DNA of 64,000 nt. Origin: Pseudomonas sp. L5B5. Its GTDB lineage: Bacteria; Pseudomonadota; Gammaproteobacteria; Pseudomonadales; Pseudomonadaceae. The position numbers were made by a program, and so were the translations under genes. The notes below the pieces were generated by a model. That model was not told the DNA's origin and ran no database searches. It was given only the letters and a program-made list of their open reading frames with translations. How positions within the stretch are numbered: the first letter of the stretch is position 1; every line of letters starts with the position of its first letter. The stretch spans positions 5,381,501 through 5,445,500 of the forward strand of contig NZ_CP084742.1 of assembly GCF_020520285.1 (NCBI RefSeq), given 5' to 3'. Below, piece by piece: positions 29,317-42,312 of the stretch.

Positions 29317-30691
29317 GGCCCTGCTGCTCAGTGAGGTTTCGGCCCCCTTGGACGCCCGCCTGATCGCGGGCGATGTCCGCTTCAGCGGCGTGAGCATCGA
29401 TAGCCGGGCAATCAAGCCAGGCCAGTTGTTCGTGGCCCTCACCGGCCCGCGGTTCGACGGCCACGACTACCTGAACGAAGTGGCCGGCAAAGGCGCCGTG
29501 GCCGCACTGGTCGAACGCGAGATTCCCGATAGCACGCTGCCGCAATTGCTGGTCAAGGATACCCGGCTGGCGCTGGGGCAGTTGGGGGCCCTCAATCGTG
29601 GAGCCTTCAGCAAACCGGTGGCTGCAGTGACCGGCTCCAGTGGCAAGACCACGGTCAAGGAAATGCTGGCCAGTATCCTGCGCACTCGCGGGCCGGTGCT
29701 TGCCACCCGTGGCAACCTGAACAACGATCTGGGCGCGCCCCTGACTTTGCTGGAGCTGGCCCCGGAACACAGTGCCGCAGTGATCGAGCTGGGTGCCTCG
29801 CGGATTGGCGAGATTGCCTACACCGTGGCCATGACGCGCCCCCATGTGGTGATCATCAACAATGCCGGGACCGCTCATGTGGGCGAATTCGGTGGTCCGC
29901 AGAAGATTGTCGAAGCCAAGGGCGAGATCCTGGAGGGGCTCGATGCTGCCGGGATCGCCGTGTTGAACCTGGACGACAAGGCATTTTCGATCTGGAAGGC
30001 CCGTGCGGCGGGACGTCAGGTATTGAGTTTCGCCCTGCATGACAGCACTGCGGATTTCCATGCCAGCGATATCGGCCGTGATGCCCGCGGTTGCCCGGCG
30101 TTCACCCTGCACAGTCCCAAGGGCGCCGAACGGGTTCAGCTGAACCTGCTGGGTGCCCACAACGTCGCCAATGCCCTGGCTGCGGCCGCGGCTGCCCATG
30201 CCATGGGCGTATCGCTGTTTGGCATCATCACGGGCTTGAACGCCGTGCAACCGGTCAAGGGCCGTACGGTCGCCCAGTTGGCCAGGAATGGCATGCGGGT
30301 GATCGATGACACTTACAACGCAAACCCCACCTCAATGTGTGCAGCCGTTGATATACTCGCCGGCTTTTCCGGTCGCACCGTCCTGGTGCTCGGAGACATC
30401 GGCGAATTGGGCGAGTGGGCGGAGCAGGGGCACCGCGATGTAGGTGCATATGCCGCTGGCAAGGTTTCGGCCCTCTACGCCGTAGGCCCGATGATGACGC
30501 ATGCCGTTGCCGCCTTTGGCGAGCACGCGCGGCACTTCGCCAGCCAGGCCGAGCTGATTGCCGCCCTGGACGTCGAGCAAGATCCAAACACCACCATTTT
30601 GATCAAGGGATCGCGCAGCGCAGCGATGGAAAACATCGTTGCGGCCCTGTGTGGTTCCCATCTTCAAGAAAAAGACGGAGTGAGACATTAA
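29309..30691 (+). CDS. murF: UDP-MurNAc-tripeptide--D-alanyl-D-alanine ligase
   Basis: 460 aa. ATP loop [15 protein letters not shown], then [14 protein letters not shown], and the family-typical [13 protein letters not shown] and [11 protein letters not shown]. It adds D-Ala-D-Ala to complete UDP-MurNAc-pentapeptide. The real start is the ATG at 29309 inside the end of murE; the longer frame from 29171 is a shadow. The stop overlaps mraY as TAATG. Confidence 0.97.
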   Translation: MLKALLLSEVSAPLDARLIAGDVRFSGVSIDSRAIKPGQLFVALTGPRFDGHDYLNEVAGKGAVAALVEREIPDSTLPQLLVKDTRLALGQLGALNRGAFSKPVAAVTGSSGKTTVKEMLASILRTRGPVLATRGNLNNDLGAPLTLLELAPEHSAAVIELGASRIGEIAYTVAMTRPHVVIINNAGTAHVGEFGGPQKIVEAKGEILEGLDAAGIAVLNLDDKAFSIWKARAAGRQVLSFALHDSTADFHASDIGRDARGCPAFTLHSPKGAERVQLNLLGAHNVANALAAAAAAHAMGVSLFGIITGLNAVQPVKGRTVAQLARNGMRVIDDTYNANPTSMCAAVDILAGFSGRTVLVLGDIGELGEWAEQGHRDVGAYAAGKVSALYAVGPMMTHAVAAFGEHARHFASQAELIAALDVEQDPNTTILIKGSRSAAMENIVAALCGSHLQEKDGVRH

Positions 30692-31773
30692 TGCTGCTGC
30701 TGCTAGCGGAGTACCTGCAACAGTTCTACAAAGGCTTCGCGGTCTTCCAGTACCTGACCCTGCGCGGGATTCTCGGGGTACTGACCGCATTGTCTTTGGC
30801 ACTGTGCCTGGGTCCGTGGATGATCCGTACTCTGCAGAACCGGCAGATTGGCCAGTCCGTACGTAACGATGGCCCGCAATCGCACCTGTCCAAGTCCGGC
30901 ACGCCTACCATGGGTGGCGCGTTGATCCTTTCGGCCATCGGTATCAGTACCCTGCTCTGGGCCGACCTGCGCAACCACTACGTCTGGGTGGTATTGCTGG
31001 TGACCCTGGCCTTCGGCGCCATTGGCTGGGTCGACGACTACCGCAAGGTGATCGAGAAGAACTCGCGGGGCCTGCCCAGTCGCTGGAAGTATTTCTGGCA
31101 GTCGGTGTTCGGCCTGGGCGCGGCGATCTTCCTTTATATGACTGCGCAAAGCCCGGTGGATACCACCCTGCTGATCCCGATGCTCAAGGATGTGAGCATT
31201 CCCTTGGGCGCAGGTTTCGTGGTCCTGACCTATTTCGTCATCGTCGGCTCGAGCAACGCGGTCAACCTGACCGACGGCCTCGATGGCCTGGCGATCATGC
31301 CGACGGTAATGGTCGGCGGCGCGCTGGGGATTTTCTGCTACCTGTCGGGTAACGTGAAATTCGCCGAATACCTGCTGATTCCCTATGTACCGGGGGCGGG
31401 CGAGCTGATTGTCTTCTGCGGTGCCCTGATCGGTGCCGGCCTGGGCTTCCTGTGGTTCAACACCTATCCGGCCCAGGTGTTCATGGGCGATGTCGGCGCA
31501 CTGGCGCTGGGTGCGGCCCTGGGCACCATCGCAGTGATCGTGCGTCAGGAAATCGTGCTGTTCATCATGGGCGGTGTGTTCGTGATGGAAACCCTTTCGG
31601 TGGTGATCCAGGTCGCCTCCTTCAAGCTGACCGGTCGCCGGGTGTTTCGCATGGCGCCCATCCACCACCACTTTGAACTCAAGGGCTGGCCCGAGCCACG
31701 CGTGATCGTCCGCTTCTGGATCATCACCGTGATTCTCGTGCTGATCGGCCTTGCCACCCTGAAGCTGAGGTAG
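30691..31773 (+). CDS. mraY: Phospho-MurNAc-pentapeptide translocase MraY
   Basis: 360 aa polytopic enzyme making lipid I. Conserved loops are [34 protein letters not shown] and [11 protein letters not shown], with the cytoplasmic [18 protein letters not shown]. About ten membrane helices. The ATG at 30691 overlaps the murF stop. It is followed by murD at 5 bp. Confidence 0.97.
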   Translation: MLLLLAEYLQQFYKGFAVFQYLTLRGILGVLTALSLALCLGPWMIRTLQNRQIGQSVRNDGPQSHLSKSGTPTMGGALILSAIGISTLLWADLRNHYVWVVLLVTLAFGAIGWVDDYRKVIEKNSRGLPSRWKYFWQSVFGLGAAIFLYMTAQSPVDTTLLIPMLKDVSIPLGAGFVVLTYFVIVGSSNAVNLTDGLDGLAIMPTVMVGGALGIFCYLSGNVKFAEYLLIPYVPGAGELIVFCGALIGAGLGFLWFNTYPAQVFMGDVGALALGAALGTIAVIVRQEIVLFIMGGVFVMETLSVVIQVASFKLTGRRVFRMAPIHHHFELKGWPEPRVIVRFWIITVILVLIGLATLKLR

Positions 31774-31778
31774 AACGA

Positions 31779-33125
31779 GTGTCCCTGATCGCTTCTGACC
31801 ACTTCCGCATCGTTGTCGGCCTCGGCAAGAGCGGCATGTCCCTGGTTCGCTTCCTGGCGAACCGGGGCGTTGCCTTTGCAGTGGCCGACACGCGGGACAA
31901 TCCACCGGAACTGGCCACGCTGCGCCGTGACTATCCGCAGGTGGAAGTGCGTTGTGGCGAGCTGGACGTGGACTTCCTGTGCCGTGCCGATGAGCTCTAC
32001 GTGAGCCCCGGCCTGGCCCTGGCGACTCCTGCCCTGCAGGCGGCGGCCGCGCGGGGTGTGAAGTTGTCCGGAGACATCGAGCTGTTCGCGCGTAACGCGA
32101 AGGCGCCGATCGTTGCCATCAGCGGTTCCAATGCCAAGAGCACCGTGACTACCCTGGTGGGCGAAATGGCTGTTGCGGCAGGCAAGCGTGTCGCCGTGGG
32201 CGGCAACCTCGGAACCCCCGCACTGGACCTGCTCGGCGATGATGTCGAGTTGTATGTCCTGGAGTTGTCCAGCTTCCAGCTCGAAACCACCGACCAGCTT
32301 GGGGCCGAAGTGGCCACTGTGCTGAACGTCAGCGAAGACCACATGGATCGCTACAGCGGCCTGCCGGCATATCACCTGGCCAAGCACCGGATCTTCCGTG
32401 GCGCCCGGCAGGTGGTGTTCAACCGTCAGGATGCCCTGACCCGGCCACTGGTCGGTGAAGGCCTGCCGTGCTGGAGCTTCGGCCTGGGTGCACCGGACTT
32501 CAAGGCCTTCGGCCTGCGCGAGGAAAATGGCGAGAAATACCTGGCTTTCGAATTCCAGAACCTGATGCCGGTACGCGAGCTGAAGGTCCGTGGAGCGCAC
32601 AATCAGTCCAATGCCCTGGCGGCCTTGGCCCTGGGGCATGCGGTAGGCCTGCCGTTCGATGCCATGCTCGCGGCCCTGCGTACCTTTGCCGGCCTCGAAC
32701 ATCGCTGCCAGTGGGTGCGAGACCTGGATGGCGTGGGTTATTACAACGACTCCAAGGCCACCAACGTTGGCGCTGCCCTGGCAGCCATCGAAGGCCTGGG
32801 AGCGGATATTGCCGGCAAGATCGTGCTGATTGCCGGTGGCGACGGCAAGGGTGCCGACTTCCGTGATCTGCAAGGACCCGTGGCAAGCCATTGCCGAGCC
32901 GTGATCCTGATGGGTCGTGATTCGCAGCAGATCGGCGAAGCCATTGGCGAGGGCGTACCGCTGATTCGTGCCAGCTCGCTGGGCGAGGCGGTGGAGCAGT
33001 GCCGTTCGGTTTCCCAGGCTGGGGATGTCGTGCTGCTGTCGCCTGCTTGCGCCAGCTTCGACATGTTCAAGAACTACGAGGATCGTGGCCAGCAGTTCGT
33101 CCGCATCGTGGAGGCACTGGCATGA
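31779..33125 (+). CDS. murD: UDP-MurNAc-L-alanine--D-glutamate ligase
   Basis: 448 aa. The N-terminal UDP-binding Rossmann segment is VVGLGKSGMSLVRFLA. ATP loop AISGSNAKSTVTTLVG has Ala in place of the usual Gly before Lys. NLGTPALDLL and NDSKATNVGAA follow. GTG start with GAGG upstream. It adds the second stem-peptide residue and overlaps ftsW by ATGA. Confidence 0.96.
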   Translation: MSLIASDHFRIVVGLGKSGMSLVRFLANRGVAFAVADTRDNPPELATLRRDYPQVEVRCGELDVDFLCRADELYVSPGLALATPALQAAAARGVKLSGDIELFARNAKAPIVAISGSNAKSTVTTLVGEMAVAAGKRVAVGGNLGTPALDLLGDDVELYVLELSSFQLETTDQLGAEVATVLNVSEDHMDRYSGLPAYHLAKHRIFRGARQVVFNRQDALTRPLVGEGLPCWSFGLGAPDFKAFGLREENGEKYLAFEFQNLMPVRELKVRGAHNQSNALAALALGHAVGLPFDAMLAALRTFAGLEHRCQWVRDLDGVGYYNDSKATNVGAALAAIEGLGADIAGKIVLIAGGDGKGADFRDLQGPVASHCRAVILMGRDSQQIGEAIGEGVPLIRASSLGEAVEQCRSVSQAGDVVLLSPACASFDMFKNYEDRGQQFVRIVEALA

Positions 33126-34339
33126 ACCTGAGAAACATCATCAAGCCTTACCCTTCGCCGATTATCACTGGACGAGGCGTCGACCTCGACTTCCCGATGC
33201 TCGCCGGCTGCCTGACGCTGCTCGGGCTCGGGCTGATCATGATCGCCTCGGCATCCACCGAAGTGGCGGCGGCCCAGTCCGGCAGCGCCCTGTACTACAT
33301 GATCCGGCACCTGATCTACATCCTGCTGGGGCTGGGGGCCTGCATCGTCACCATGATGATCCCCCTCGCCACCTGGCAGCGCCTGGGTTGGCTGATGCTG
33401 ATCGGCGCCTTTGGCTTGCTGGTGATGGTGATCATTCCGGGGATCGGCCGCGAGGTGAACGGGTCGATGCGCTGGATCGGCTTCAGCTTCTTCAACGTCC
33501 AGCCTTCCGAGATCGCCAAGGTGTTCGTGGTGATCTACCTCGCGGGTTACCTGGTACGTCGCCAGAAAGAAGTACGTGAAAGCTGGATGGGGTTCTTCAA
33601 GCCGTTCATCGTGCTGTTGCCGATGGCGGGCCTGCTGCTGATGGAGCCGGACTTCGGCGCCACGGTGGTGATGATGGGGGCTGCGGCGGCGATGTTGTTC
33701 CTCGGCGGCGTCGGCTTGTTCCGTTTTTCGCTGATGGTGCTGCTGGCGGTGGCGGCGGTGGTGCTGTTGATCCAGATGCAGCCCTATCGGATGGCGCGCC
33801 TGACCAACTTTGCCGACCCTTGGGCCGACCAGTTCGGCGCGGGCTACCAGCTGTCCCAGGCCCTGATTGCCTTCGGTCGCGGCGAGTGGCTGGGCGTGGG
33901 CCTGGGCAACAGTGTGCAAAAGCAGTTCTACCTGCCTGAGGCTCACACCGACTTCGTGTTCTCGGTCCTGGCCGAGGAGCTGGGCGCCGTGGGTTCGCTG
34001 TGCACCGTGGCCTTGTTCGGTTTTGTCTGCATTCGCGGGATGTACATCGGCTTGTGGGCCGAGAAGGCCCGGCAGTTCTTTGCCGCCTACGTCGCCTATG
34101 GTCTGTCGTTCCTCTGGATCGGCCAGTTCCTGATCAACATCGGGGTAAACGTCGGCCTGCTGCCAACCAAGGGGCTGACCCTGCCGTTCCTGAGTTATGG
34201 CGGCAGCTCGCTGGTGATCTGCTGCGCCTGCCTGGGGTTGTTGCTGCGTATCGAATGGGAGAGCAGGACCCACCTGGGCAGCGAGGAGATGGAGTTCAAC
34301 GAAAGTGACTTTGCCGAGGAGCCGACCCATGGGCGCTAA
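33122..34339 (+). CDS. ftsW: Septal peptidoglycan glycosyltransferase FtsW
   Basis: 405 aa SEDS protein with about ten membrane helices. Family motifs are GREVNGSMRWI, NVQPSEIAKVF, PDFGATVVM, QLSQALIAFGRGEWLGVGLGNSVQKQFYLPEAHTDFVFSVLAEELG and LPFLSYGGSSL. It polymerises lipid II at the septum with FtsI. The ATG at 33122 overlaps the murD stop. Confidence 0.97.
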   Translation: MNLRNIIKPYPSPIITGRGVDLDFPMLAGCLTLLGLGLIMIASASTEVAAAQSGSALYYMIRHLIYILLGLGACIVTMMIPLATWQRLGWLMLIGAFGLLVMVIIPGIGREVNGSMRWIGFSFFNVQPSEIAKVFVVIYLAGYLVRRQKEVRESWMGFFKPFIVLLPMAGLLLMEPDFGATVVMMGAAAAMLFLGGVGLFRFSLMVLLAVAAVVLLIQMQPYRMARLTNFADPWADQFGAGYQLSQALIAFGRGEWLGVGLGNSVQKQFYLPEAHTDFVFSVLAEELGAVGSLCTVALFGFVCIRGMYIGLWAEKARQFFAAYVAYGLSFLWIGQFLINIGVNVGLLPTKGLTLPFLSYGGSSLVICCACLGLLLRIEWESRTHLGSEEMEFNESDFAEEPTHGR

Positions 34340-35391
34340 CGTGCTGATCATGGCAGGTGGCACCGGTGGCCATGTGTTCCCGGCGCTGGCCTGTGCCCGT
34401 GAGTTCCAGGCGCGGGGCTACACCGTGCACTGGCTGGGTACGCCTCGGGGAATCGAGAACGACCTGGTGCCTGCGGCGGGCCTGCCGTTGCACTTGATCA
34501 ACGTCACCGGCTTGCGCGGCAAGAGCAAGCTGTCGTTGCTCAAGGCGCCTTTCGTGCTGCTCAAGGCGGTGCTGCAGGCGCGGCGGATCATTCGCCAGCT
34601 CAAACCGGTCTGCGTACTGGGTTTTGGTGGTTATGTGACCGGGCCTGGCGGGGTCGCCGCCAGACTGTCTTCGGTGCCGGTGGTCGTTCACGAACAGAAC
34701 GCGGTTGCCGGTACCGCCAATCGGCTGCTGGTGCCGCTGGCTGCCCGAGTCTGCGAAGCTTTCCCGGACACCTTCGGGGCCTCCGGCAGTCGCCGCACCA
34801 CGGGCAATCCGGTACGCACCGAACTGTTCCTCGACACACCGCGCGAGGCCCTGGCCGGACGCAAGGCGCGTTTGCTGATCCTGGGCGGAAGCCTGGGCGC
34901 AGAGCCATTGAACAAGCTGCTGCCGGAAGCCTTGGCACAGGTCGCCCCCGAGCTGCGTCCGGAGGTGTTCCACCAGGCTGGCAAAAACCACGACGGGGTG
35001 ACTGCAGAGCGCTATCGCGCGGCTGGCGTCGAGGCGCAGGTGCAGCCCTTTATCAAAGACATGGCCCAGGCCTATGGCTGGGCCGACCTGGTGGTCTGTC
35101 GCGCAGGTGCGTTGACCGTCAGCGAACTGGCTGCCGCCGGTCTGCCTTCGATGCTGGTGCCTTTGCCCCATGCGATCGATGACCACCAGACTCGCAATGC
35201 CGAATATTTGGCTCGTGAAGGTGCTGCCTTCCTGATGCCGCAAAGAACGACTGGCGCAGCGGACCTTGCCGCACGCCTGACAGAGGTTTTGATGCAACCA
35301 GAACGACTCGACAACATGGCTCGCGCCGCACGCCAGCTGGCCAAGCCCGAAGCAACCCAGGACGTGGTGAATATCTGCCTGGAGGTGGCCC

Positions 35392-35399
<8 letters not shown>
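34329..35399 (+). CDS. murG: UDP-GlcNAc:lipid I N-acetylglucosaminyltransferase MurG
   Basis: 356 aa GT-B enzyme making lipid [58 protein letters not shown] and [18 protein letters not shown]. The start at 34329 lies 11 nt inside ftsW; the frame from 34305 is not used. It overlaps murC by 8 nt. Confidence 0.97.
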
Positions 35400-37799
<2,400 letters not shown>

Positions 37800-37803
37800 G
37801 TCC

Positions 37804-38670
37804 ATGCAAGGCGCATCGGTTCGTCATCAGCCACCCGCACCCGGCCGCAAGCCGGTGCCGCGGGGTGCCAGCCGAATGGTGGCCAAGGAGCCAATGTCGG
37901 TGCGCCTGCCGAAAGCCAATTTCGGCTTTCTGAAAAGCCTGTTCTGGCCCGTGATGCTGGTGGCCCTGGGCTTTGGCACCTACGAAGGCGCCCAGCGCCT
38001 GCTGCCTTATGCCGACCGGCCGATCACCAAGATCGCGGTACAGGGGGACTTGAGCTACATCAGCCAGCAGGCGGTGCAGCAGCGGATCGCGCCTTACGTC
38101 GCGGCGAGCTTCTTCACCATCGACCTGGCGAGCATGCGCACCGAACTGGAACAGATGCCCTGGATCGCCCATGCCGAGGTACGTCGGGTATGGCCGGACC
38201 AGGTGGTGATTCGCCTGGAAGAACAACTGCCCGTGGCCCGCTGGGGTGACGAAGCATTGTTGAACAACCAGGGCCAGGCCTTCACCCCGCGTGAGCTGGC
38301 GAACTATGAGCACTTGCCGCAGTTGTTCGGGCCGCAGCGGGCCCAGCAGCAAGTGATGCAGCAGTATCAGGTGTTGAGCCAGATGCTGCGACCGCTGGGT
38401 TTCTCGATTGCCCGTCTGGAACTGCGCGAGCGTGGCAGCTGGTTCCTGACCACCGGAGCCGGCAGTGCCGGGCCGGGGATCGAGTTGCTGCTGGGTCGCG
38501 ATCATCTGGTGGAAAAGATGCGCCGCTTCATTGCCATTTATGAAAAAACGCTGAAAGAACAGATCACGAACATCGCACGCATCGATCTGCGTTATGCCAA
38601 CGGCCTGGCCGTCGGCTGGCGCGATCCAGCGGCACCCACGACGGCGCAGCCCGCCGTCGCGAAGAATTAA
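37804..38670 (+). CDS. ftsQ: Cell division protein FtsQ
   Basis: 288 aa. A basic, Pro-rich cytoplasmic N-terminus (about 1-55) and a membrane helix precede a POTRA domain ([22 protein letters not shown]) and a beta domain ([31 protein letters not shown]). It scaffolds FtsL-FtsB. The true start is 4 bp after ddlB, not the 37729 extension. Confidence 0.95.
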   Translation: MQGASVRHQPPAPGRKPVPRGASRMVAKEPMSVRLPKANFGFLKSLFWPVMLVALGFGTYEGAQRLLPYADRPITKIAVQGDLSYISQQAVQQRIAPYVAASFFTIDLASMRTELEQMPWIAHAEVRRVWPDQVVIRLEEQLPVARWGDEALLNNQGQAFTPRELANYEHLPQLFGPQRAQQQVMQQYQVLSQMLRPLGFSIARLELRERGSWFLTTGAGSAGPGIELLLGRDHLVEKMRRFIAIYEKTLKEQITNIARIDLRYANGLAVGWRDPAAPTTAQPAVAKN

Positions 38671-38684
38671 GAAGAGGCAGGACC

Positions 38685-39944
38685 ATGGCAAATGTGCAAA
38701 GCGGCAAAATGATCGTCGGCCTGGATATCGGCACCTCCAAGGTGGTGGCGCTGGTAGGCGAAGTCGCGGCCGATGGCTCGCTGGAAATCGTCGGTATCGG
38801 CACCCATCCATCCCGCGGCCTGAAGAAGGGCGTGGTGGTGAATATCGAGTCCACGGTGCAATCGATCCAGCGCGCAGTGGAAGAAGCGCAACTGATGGCC
38901 GGCTGCCGGATCCACTCGGCATTCGTCGGCGTGGCGGGCAACCACATTCGCAGCCTCAACTCCCACGGCATCGTGGCGATCCGCGACCGCGAGGTCAGCT
39001 CCGCGGACCTGGAGCGGGTCCTGGACGCAGCCCAGGCGGTGGCGATTCCGGCGGACCAGCGAGTCCTGCACACCTTGCCGCAGGACTACGTGATCGATAA
39101 CCAGGAAGGCGTGCGCGAGCCGCTGGGCATGTCCGGCGTGCGCCTGGAAGCCAAGGTCCACGTAGTGACCTGTGCGGTGAATGCCGCGCAGAACATCGAG
39201 AAGTGCGTGCGTCGCTGTGGCCTGGAAATCGACGACATCATCCTCGAGCAACTGGCTTCGGCCTATGCGGTGCTTACCGACGACGAGAAGGAGCTGGGCG
39301 TGTGCCTGGTTGATATCGGCGGCGGCACCACCGACATGGCGATCTTCACCGAAGGCGCTATCCGCCATACCGCGGTGATCCCGATTGCCGGCGACCAGGT
39401 GACCAACGACATCGCCATGGCCCTGCGGACCCCGACCCAGTACGCCGAAGAGATCAAGATCCGCTACGCCTGCGCCCTGGCCAAGTTGGCCGGCGCTGGC
39501 GAGACCATCAAGGTGCCGAGCGTCGGTGATCGTCCTCCGCGCGAGCTGTCGCGTCAGGCCCTGGCCGAAGTGGTCGAGCCACGCTATGACGAGCTGTTCA
39601 CCCTGATCCAGGCCGAGCTGCGTCGCAGTGGCTACGAAGACTTGATCCCGGCGGGCATCGTGCTCACCGGCGGCACTTCGAAGATGGAAGGTGCGGTGGA
39701 GCTGGCCGAGGAAATTTTCCACATGCCGGTCCGCCTGGGCGTACCCCACAGTGTCAAGGGCCTGTCGGACGTCGTGCGCAATCCGATCTACTCCACCGGT
39801 GTCGGCCTGTTGCAGTACGGATTGCAGAAGCAGTCCGACGGCATCCAGTTCTCCGGCATCGGCAATCGCGACAGCTACAGCAGCGATGAACCCAAGGCGG
39901 CCTTGCTCGATCGCATCAAGAGCTGGGTTCAGGGCAACTTCTAA
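38685..39944 (+). CDS. ftsA: Cell division protein FtsA
   Basis: 419 aa actin-like ATPase that tethers FtsZ to the membrane. IVGLDIGTSKVVALVGE (phosphate 1), LVDIGGGTTDMAIF (phosphate 2) and VLTGGTSKMEG (adenosine) are intact, and a C-terminal amphipathic helix is present (LLDRIKSWVQGNF). It follows ftsQ by 14 bp. Confidence 0.97.
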   Translation: MANVQSGKMIVGLDIGTSKVVALVGEVAADGSLEIVGIGTHPSRGLKKGVVVNIESTVQSIQRAVEEAQLMAGCRIHSAFVGVAGNHIRSLNSHGIVAIRDREVSSADLERVLDAAQAVAIPADQRVLHTLPQDYVIDNQEGVREPLGMSGVRLEAKVHVVTCAVNAAQNIEKCVRRCGLEIDDIILEQLASAYAVLTDDEKELGVCLVDIGGGTTDMAIFTEGAIRHTAVIPIAGDQVTNDIAMALRTPTQYAEEIKIRYACALAKLAGAGETIKVPSVGDRPPRELSRQALAEVVEPRYDELFTLIQAELRRSGYEDLIPAGIVLTGGTSKMEGAVELAEEIFHMPVRLGVPHSVKGLSDVVRNPIYSTGVGLLQYGLQKQSDGIQFSGIGNRDSYSSDEPKAALLDRIKSWVQGNF

Positions 39945-39973
39945 GAAGCAGTTTCAAGCGACAAGCAGTAAAC

Positions 39974-39994
39974 GCAGTAGGCAGTAGGCAGTAG
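39974..39994 (+). repeat. Three tandem copies of a 7-bp unit between ftsA and ftsZ
   Basis: GCAGTAG occurs three times head to tail, with a related GCAGTAA at 39965. It sits in the 82-bp ftsA-ftsZ spacer, 33 bp before the ftsZ start. It is an unusual perfect microsatellite-like tract in an otherwise compact cluster and could vary in copy number. Confidence 0.85.
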
Positions 39995-40026
39995 GCGAAA
40001 AACTAGAGAATGAAAGGAGAGGGAAA

Positions 40027-41220
40027 ATGTTCGAACTCGTAGACAACATCCCGCAAAGTCCGGTAATCAAGGTTATCGGCGTAGGCGGTGGCGGCGGCAA
40101 CGCGGTCAATCACATGGTCAAGAGCAACATTGAGGGCGTGGAGTTCATCTGCGCCAACACTGATGCTCAAGCGCTGAAAAACATCGGCGCGCGGACCATC
40201 CTGCAACTGGGTACCGGTGTGACCAAGGGCCTGGGTGCAGGTGCCAATCCGGAAGTCGGCCGTCAAGCCGCCCTGGAGGACCGCGAGCGTATCGCCGAAG
40301 TACTGACGGGCACCAACATGGTGTTCATCACCACTGGCATGGGCGGCGGTACCGGTACCGGTGCGGCGCCAATCATTGCTGAAGTGGCCAAGGAAATGGG
40401 CATCCTCACCGTCGCGGTGGTGACTCGTCCGTTCCCGTTCGAAGGCCGCAAGCGCATGCAGATCGCCGATGAGGGCATCCGCGCGCTGAGCGAAAGCGTC
40501 GACTCGTTGATCACCATCCCCAACGAGAAGCTGCTGACCATCCTGGGCAAGGATGCAAGCCTGCTGTCGGCCTTCGCCAAGGCAGACGACGTGCTGGCCG
40601 GTGCCGTTCGCGGTATCTCCGACATCATCAAGCGTCCAGGCATGATCAACGTCGACTTTGCCGACGTACGTACCGTGATGAGCGAAATGGGCATGGCGAT
40701 GATGGGCACTGGCTGCGCCAGCGGTCCTAACCGTGCACGTGAAGCCACTGAAGCGGCCATCCGCAACCCGCTGCTGGAAGACGTGAACCTGGAAGGTGCA
40801 CGCGGCATCCTGGTGAACATCACCGCCGGTCCTGACCTTTCCCTGGGTGAGTACTCCGACGTGGGTAGCATCATCGAAGCCTTCGCTTCCGAACACGCCA
40901 TGGTCAAGGTCGGTACCGTTATCGATCCGGACATGCGTGACGAGCTGCATGTAACCGTAGTGGCTACCGGCCTGGGCGCGAAAATCGAGAAGCCTGTGAA
41001 GGTCATCGACAATACCGTCCAGACGTCCATGTCCGCCCAGTCGCAAGCGCCAGCTCCTGCTCGCCAGGAACTGCCGTCGGTGAACTACCGTGACCTGGAT
41101 CGCCCGACCGTCATGCGTAATCAGGCGCAGTCGAACGCGGCGACCGCGGCGAAGCTGAATCCGCAAGATGATCTGGACTACCTGGACATCCCGGCATTCC
41201 TGCGTCGTCAGGCCGATTGA
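40027..41220 (+). CDS. ftsZ: Cell division protein FtsZ
   Basis: 397 aa tubulin-like GTPase forming the Z ring. The GTP-binding GGGTGTG is at residues 106-112, the N-terminal VIGVGGGGGNAVNHM and the T7-loop NVDFADVRTVM are present. A variable linker follows from about 320, and the conserved C-terminal peptide DYLDIPAFLRRQAD is the docking site for FtsA/ZipA. Strong AAAGGAGAGGG ribosome-binding site. Confidence 0.98.
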   Translation: MFELVDNIPQSPVIKVIGVGGGGGNAVNHMVKSNIEGVEFICANTDAQALKNIGARTILQLGTGVTKGLGAGANPEVGRQAALEDRERIAEVLTGTNMVFITTGMGGGTGTGAAPIIAEVAKEMGILTVAVVTRPFPFEGRKRMQIADEGIRALSESVDSLITIPNEKLLTILGKDASLLSAFAKADDVLAGAVRGISDIIKRPGMINVDFADVRTVMSEMGMAMMGTGCASGPNRAREATEAAIRNPLLEDVNLEGARGILVNITAGPDLSLGEYSDVGSIIEAFASEHAMVKVGTVIDPDMRDELHVTVVATGLGAKIEKPVKVIDNTVQTSMSAQSQAPAPARQELPSVNYRDLDRPTVMRNQAQSNAATAAKLNPQDDLDYLDIPAFLRRQAD

Positions 41221-41271
41221 TGGAATGTATCAGGGGTATTAGGGTGATTGGTGTTCAGCAAAGGCATGGTC

Positions 41272-41280
41272 TGCTATTAT
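41272..41280 (+). promoter_or_regulatory. Candidate lpxC promoter with extended -10
   Basis: TGCTATTAT is an extended -10 (TGN plus TATTAT), with only a weak TGTTCA at -35 (41252-41257), 53 bp before lpxC. It would give lpxC transcription independent of ftsZ. Confidence 0.5.
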
Positions 41281-41296
41281 CGCCAGCCTTTGTTGA

Positions 41297-42244
<948 letters not shown>

Positions 42245-42270
42245 GTAACTCTCTCTTTCCTTTTGTTTTG

Positions 42271-42299
42271 AAGGCCATCCCCCCGGATGGCCTTTTTTT
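42271..42299 (+). terminator. Terminator after lpxC
   Basis: Stem AAGGCCATCC / GGATGGCCTT with loop CCCC and a T7 run. The A-side is too short to serve the opposite cyclase gene well. Confidence 0.93.
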
Positions 42300-42312
42300 A
42301 TGCCCGTGATAA

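Noticed and set aside
39974..39994. CRISPR-like or satellite array
   Set aside because: Only three 7-bp units with no spacers; it is a short tandem repeat.
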